This document shows positions 6,245-9,534 of a DNA stretch of 9,534 nt, piece after piece. The translations under genes were made by a program, and so were the position numbers. Each line of letters opens with the position of its first letter. Within the stretch, counting starts at the first letter, position 1. Source of the DNA: Deltaproteobacteria bacterium (GTDB lineage Bacteria; Myxococcota_A; UBA796; UBA9615); the NCBI GenBank assembly GCA_029261955.1, contig JAJDAI010000703.1, positions 1 to 9,534 on the forward strand, written 5' to 3'. The notes beneath the pieces were generated by a model. It did not search any database and was not told where the DNA came from. It worked only from the letters and a program-made list of their open reading frames with translations.

Positions 6245-7239
6245 TTGCTCTCCCCCGTCGGTGCGGTGACCTCGGCGGTCGCCTGCACGCTCAGCACGTT
6301 GAACACGTCCTCGGCCTGGATCCGCACGGCCTCGGTCGCGCCCTTGTCGAGCCGCACGCTCTCGAGCTGCGTGCGCGCTTCGTCCCACTCCCCGAGCCGC
6401 CGGGCCAGGTCGCCGACGAGGAAGCGGTAGTAGGCCCGGTCCTGCGGCGTGCCGCTGCGCGACTCGAGCCCCCGATGGAACCACTGGCGCGCCTTCTTCA
6501 ACAGCTCGTTCTCCCGGGCCACCCGACGCAGGAACTCGGCCCGCTTCTCCGGCCCCCCCACCCCGGCGTCGGGAAAGGTGTCGAGCGTGGCGAGGAAGGC
6601 GTCGCGCTCCAGGGGCAGGCCGCCGCGGTGGGAGAGTCGGGCCAGGTCGAAGAGCGCGATGGTGCGCCCCCGAGGCTCCTGGACCTCACGCGCGAGGGGG
6701 ATGGTCTCCTGCAGCTTCGCCCAGGCGTCGCTCGCGCCCTGCACGTTGGGCAGGAAGCCGACGACGGTGTCCCGCACCGTCCACGCCGCGCCGAGGTACA
6801 TCTCGCCGATGTCGAAGGGCGGATCGCCCAGGTGCTCGGCCGTGGCGGCGGCCAGCTCGAAGCGCTCGGTGGGGCTGAGCTGGCGGGCGTCGTCCACGTT
6901 CTCGCCGACCTCGGTCAGCATCACCAACAGCGAGGCCTTCTGGTCGTCCGTCAGGGAGCGGCTGAAGGCATCGATGGGGGCCGAATAGAGCGAGGTCGGC
7001 GAGGTGGCCACGTGGGTGGTGCGGGGCTGCGGACCGCGGGCGTAGGTCGCGCCGTCGGAGTCGAAGCCGCCCAGTCCGTTGGTGGACACCGGGATGCTCC
7101 ACTCGAAGGTGTGCCCGTCCACCGGATCATCCAGCAGCAGGGGCTTCATCTCGACCCGCTGCTGACCGGGGGCCTGCGCGAAGGCGACGCCGCAGATCAG
7201 CAGGAGCAGGAGGCTAGAAAGTGACTTCGACGGTGCCAT
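6241..7239 (-). CDS. Exported DUF2225-like protein lacking the zinc-binding cysteines
   Basis: This 332-residue protein starts with a signal peptide (MAPSKSLSSLLLLLICGVAFA, likely cut before Q22). The ATG at 7239 is chosen because it begins this signal; it lies 26 bp inside the end of the barrel gene. Residues about 36-92 follow the layout of the DUF2225 domain: a CPxC knuckle, then VxSxxNxLGGxDSD, then YAxGxQPR, then a second CPxC before LYS. Here the knuckles read DPVD (38-41) and SPTS (80-83), so all four presumed zinc ligands are gone while STNGLGGFDSD (52-62) and YARGPQPR (66-73) are kept. The rest is helical and TPR-like (for example the FHRGLESRSGTPQDRAYYRF area), as in full-length DUF2225 proteins. 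The function is unknown. The periplasmic location suggests the metal knuckle was dispensed with after export. The family link is my reading of the motif pattern and needs a profile search. Confidence 0.75.
   Translation of the reverse strand: MAPSKSLSSLLLLLICGVAFAQAPGQQRVEMKPLLLDDPVDGHTFEWSIPVSTNGLGGFDSDGATYARGPQPRTTHVATSPTSLYSAPIDAFSRSLTDDQKASLLVMLTEVGENVDDARQLSPTERFELAAATAEHLGDPPFDIGEMYLGAAWTVRDTVVGFLPNVQGASDAWAKLQETIPLAREVQEPRGRTIALFDLARLSHRGGLPLERDAFLATLDTFPDAGVGGPEKRAEFLRRVARENELLKKARQWFHRGLESRSGTPQDRAYYRFLVGDLARRLGEWDEARTQLESVRLDKGATEAVRIQAEDVFNVLSVQATAEVTAPTGESK
6250..6256 (-). promoter_or_regulatory. Ribosome binding site for the UbiA-family gene
   Basis: GGGGGAG on the minus strand, inside the 3' end of the preceding gene and five bases before the GTG. 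It supports the GTG start over the longer upstream open frame. Confidence 0.7.
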
Positions 7240-8728
7240 AGAAGTAGTCGTTCTCTCGGAAGTAGCCGGGGATCCCCCCCTCGTAGGACAGGAAGGAGTC
7301 CAGCGTCGGCTCCACATCCGGACCGAAGCCCTCGAAGATCTGGGCCCCGAAGATCCCGGACACCCGGTCCGTGATCTCCACCGTCACCCGCGGATGCACG
7401 TACAGGTCGCGCCGCAGGATGTTCCACGAGCCCGTCAGCAGAATCTGCAGCCGGTCCTGAAGCAGGCTCAGGGTGCCCCCCAAGCCGATCTGCAGGTTGT
7501 GGGGCTGGTGGACGAGCATGTCCTCAGCCGGGCGCAGGATGATGTCGTGCTGGAACTCCACGTCAAGGGCGAGCAGCGTTCCGTTCTGGTAACGCAGCGC
7601 CACGGCGTACTGGAGCGCGGGGCTCAGGAAAGGCTCCAGCTCCTCCGTGTAGCGCACGGTGTGGCTGCGGAAGGCGCCCTCGGCGGAGAAGACGAATCCG
7701 CCACCCGCGATGACCAGATCGCCCGCGGCCAGCAGGCTGCGGTGAAAGGTCGTGCCGACGATCTCGGTGCCCGGGTTGCTCAGGATGGTCAGCTCGCGGC
7801 TGTCCGGGATGCGCCGCTGGAGCAGGGGGCGCCGCAAGGCCTCGTGCAGCTCGATGGCGGGCTGGTCGACCGTGTACCAGAGCACGTAGAGGTCGGCGTC
7901 CATGCCCCGGCCGGTGAAGCCGACGCGGGCGCCGAGGTCCCCGTTCCAGGGCAGCTCGTCGGGAAGCTCGGTGACCAGGTAGCTCTGGAGGCCGTCCCGG
8001 GCGTAGGGGTCCAGGCCAGTCAGGGCGTCGATGAGGCGGTCCGACAGCCGCGACACCTCGTCGTCCACCAGGCCCGAGCCGGTGGCGGGCAGCACGTCGG
8101 GCAGCATCTCCTCCAGCAGGCCGGGGCGCAGCACGGCGAAGTCCTGGCCGTAGAAGGCGATGCTCATGGGCTGGAAGAAGGGCGTGAAGATGAAGTCGAG
8201 GGTGACCGGGCTCAGGTTGACGGTCGCGCGGACCGAGAGCACCGGGATCTTGGCGTCGGCGGGGTCCCCCGTGGACAGGCCGGCCGTGTAGTCGAGGGGG
8301 TTGAGGATGTCGATCGGCGACAGGAGCAGGTTCCGACCCCACTTCATGGTCTGCAGCCCCGCGCGCAGCGTGAGCCGGTCCTTGCGGAACTGGAACCAGG
8401 TCGGCGTCAGGTTGAGGAAGAGGTCCGCCTCGACCGAGTCCCCGCTGCGGATCTGCCAACGCAGCTTCGCGCCGATGCGGTAGCGGGCGTCATCCGCGAA
8501 CTTGTGGGTGACGCGAAAGCGCAGGTCGTTGCGCCAGGCGAAGCGGTCCTCGTAGGGACCCTCCATGCGCAGATCCGGCGCGATGGTGCTCGAGAAGGCG
8601 CCGCCGTAGCTGAGGCCCTTCGGCTTCTTGCGCAGGGTCCAGAGCGGCTTGGGCTCGCCGTCAACCGGCTCGGCGGCGGCCGCCGGGGGCGCCAGCGCGA
8701 GGAGCAGCAGGGGCAGGAGCCAACGCAC
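7214..8728 (-). CDS. Outer-membrane beta-barrel protein, DUF1302-like
   Basis: A 504-residue protein that starts at GTG 8728 with a signal peptide (MRWLLPLLLLALAPPAAAA, cut near residue 19). It consists of alternating amphipathic strands and ends in VEVTF; the terminal Phe is the usual outer-membrane assembly signal. The block GLQTMKWG (124-131), SPIDILNPLD (137-146) and DPADAKIP (155-162), followed by strands ending near FIFTPFFQP (179-187), is the pattern of DUF1302-type barrels found next to RND exporters. Between about 203 and 259 an acidic, predicted helical insert (LLEEMLPDVL to LPDELPW) interrupts the strands and could be a plug or periplasmic hairpin. It follows the LolA-like gene by 27 bp and overlaps the next gene by 26 bp, so the two are almost certainly co-transcribed. 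The likely role is the outer-membrane partner for export or insertion of a lipid or other hydrophobic substrate; the substrate is unknown. Its own Shine-Dalgarno is weak. Confidence 0.83.
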   Translation of the reverse strand: MRWLLPLLLLALAPPAAAAEPVDGEPKPLWTLRKKPKGLSYGGAFSSTIAPDLRMEGPYEDRFAWRNDLRFRVTHKFADDARYRIGAKLRWQIRSGDSVEADLFLNLTPTWFQFRKDRLTLRAGLQTMKWGRNLLLSPIDILNPLDYTAGLSTGDPADAKIPVLSVRATVNLSPVTLDFIFTPFFQPMSIAFYGQDFAVLRPGLLEEMLPDVLPATGSGLVDDEVSRLSDRLIDALTGLDPYARDGLQSYLVTELPDELPWNGDLGARVGFTGRGMDADLYVLWYTVDQPAIELHEALRRPLLQRRIPDSRELTILSNPGTEIVGTTFHRSLLAAGDLVIAGGGFVFSAEGAFRSHTVRYTEELEPFLSPALQYAVALRYQNGTLLALDVEFQHDIILRPAEDMLVHQPHNLQIGLGGTLSLLQDRLQILLTGSWNILRRDLYVHPRVTVEITDRVSGIFGAQIFEGFGPDVEPTLDSFLSYEGGIPGYFRENDYFYGTVEVTF

Positions 8729-8755
8729 GGCGCAGGATACAGCGCCGTGTGATGC

Positions 8756-9534
8756 TCAACCCTCGGAGCGCAGGTAGGCCTCGGTGAACATGGAGTCCGG
8801 CAGCTGCTCCGGCGGCACACCGGTCTGGTACTCGTCGATGTGGATGACGGTCTTCGTGCCGCGCTTGAGGTTCTCCATGATGGTGTTCACGGGGATCAGC
8901 GACTCGCCGTCCTTCTTCACCTCGGTGATGCTCATCTTCTTGACGTTGTTGCCCTTGGTGTCGAAGAAGAGGACCTGGCGCGGAACGAAGTCGGTCTTCG
9001 CGATGTAGGTCACGAGCTTGCTGTAGGCGGAGCTCAGCTCCGGCTTGGGCACCGTCTCGACCACGTAGACCGCGTGGCTCGCGCCGGCGACCGTGATGGT
9101 CTCCTCGGGCAGCAGCTTGTGCGTGCCGTCCTCGGGGCTGCCGACGCTCAGGTCCTCGAACGAGAAGTCCGAGCCCATGAAGGAGCCCTTCTTGGAGCTG
9201 CCGCTGATGCGGTTGAGGATGTCGCCCGCGGGCATGTAGAGGAACTGGTCGTCCTCGGCGCCGGCGTTCTCGCGGGTCAGGAACTGCACCCCGGCGACGT
9301 CCTCGGGCTCCTCGAAGCGCACGTAGGACATCGAGTTTCCGTCGGCGCCCTTCTTGATCTTGCTGGTGATCTTGCGGACCCGGGACCGACCGGAGCGATC
9401 GAACAGCTCCATCGTCAGGGTCTGGATCGAGTTGTCGACCTGCCGGTTTTCCTGGGACTTGCCGATGATCTGCTCGGCGGTCAGCTCCTGGGCCAGCGCG
9501 GGCAGGCACAGCAACCCGATTGCGGCAGCGACCA
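8756..9534 (-). CDS. Outer-membrane lipoprotein-sorting (LolA-like, PF17131) protein, 5' end beyond right edge
   Basis: The frame is open to the right edge, where the end of a signal peptide is visible (VAAAIGLLCLPALAQ, cut before E of ELTAEQ). The true start lies a few codons outside the window, and the TTG at 9514 is inside the signal and is not the start. About 250 residues are visible. It matches the LolA-like family PF17131: RFEEPEDVAGVQFL, then DDQFLYMPA, then the strongly conserved GSFMGSDFSFEDL, then a YVVETVPKP strand and RQVLFFDTKGN. These form the half-barrel that carries a lipid or lipoprotein across the periplasm. Family members commonly sit next to an RND/MMPL-type exporter and a DUF1302-like barrel, and the barrel is indeed the next gene. 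The exporter, if present, would be upstream, to the right of the window. It is probably a periplasmic carrier, with cargo unknown. Confidence 0.9.
   Translation of the reverse strand, partial: VAAAIGLLCLPALAQELTAEQIIGKSQENRQVDNSIQTLTMELFDRSGRSRVRKITSKIKKGADGNSMSYVRFEEPEDVAGVQFLTRENAGAEDDQFLYMPAGDILNRISGSSKKGSFMGSDFSFEDLSVGSPEDGTHKLLPEETITVAGASHAVYVVETVPKPELSSAYSKLVTYIAKTDFVPRQVLFFDTKGNNVKKMSITEVKKDGESLIPVNTIMENLKRGTKTVIHIDEYQTGVPPEQLPDSMFTEAYLRSEG

Noticed and set aside
4949..6430. 493-codon plus-strand open frame
   Set aside because: It lies opposite the lipoprotein start and the UbiA gene; its His/Gln/Asp/Arg-rich composition is typical of a shadow frame in GC-rich DNA.
7394..8752. 452-codon plus-strand open frame opposite the barrel gene
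   Set aside because: It is antisense shadow; the minus frame has a signal peptide, barrel strands and a C-terminal Phe.
9512..9514. TTG at 9514 as the start of the LolA-like gene
   Set aside because: The frame stays open to the edge and the residues before it (VAAAIG) continue the signal peptide, so the true start is outside the window.

Overview
The window is uniformly GC-rich (my estimate is high 60s percent, not counted) and densely coded. It looks like a diderm bacterium, most plausibly Myxococcota or another former deltaproteobacterial lineage. The grounds are frequent GTG starts, several lipoproteins (one with a poly-Asp linker after the lipobox), an outer-membrane barrel ending in Phe, and a LolA-like carrier. 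That placement is inferred from gene style, not from a marker search. No tRNA, rRNA, CRISPR array, insertion sequence or phage gene was seen.

Layout. (1) Left block, minus strand, read right to left: tyrS (2933-1650), then a DUF2891 lipoprotein (1653-610, sharing a 4-bp GTGA overlap with tyrS), then a second lipoprotein that overlaps the DUF2891 gene and runs off the left edge. (2) A lone plus-strand gene, 3018-4301, divergent from tyrS, encodes a nitrate/nitrite-porter-family (NNP) MFS transporter. A hairpin at 4309-4334 separates it from the next, convergent gene. (3) An Asp-rich lipoprotein with beta-propeller-like repeats (5205-4357, minus) has a strong ribosome binding site and its own 172-bp upstream region. 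That region holds a good sigma-54 promoter match and, on the opposite strand, a terminator-like hairpin with a T6 tract. (4) Right block, minus strand, tightly packed: a LolA-like protein (PF17131 type, start beyond the right edge), an outer-membrane barrel (8728-7214), an exported DUF2225-like protein whose zinc cysteines are replaced (7239-6241), and a UbiA-family polyprenyl-phosphate phosphoribosyltransferase (6244-5378). The last three genes overlap one another.

How the genes may work together. In other bacteria the LolA-like/barrel pair usually sits beside an RND/MMPL exporter, so the right block is probably the downstream part of an envelope lipid-export operon. The phosphoribosyltransferase would add a polyprenyl-linked pentose step at the inner membrane. 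The most unusual observations are the DUF2225-like protein in which both CPxC zinc knuckles have become DPVD and SPTS, and a TyrRS whose HIGH motif reads TAGN.
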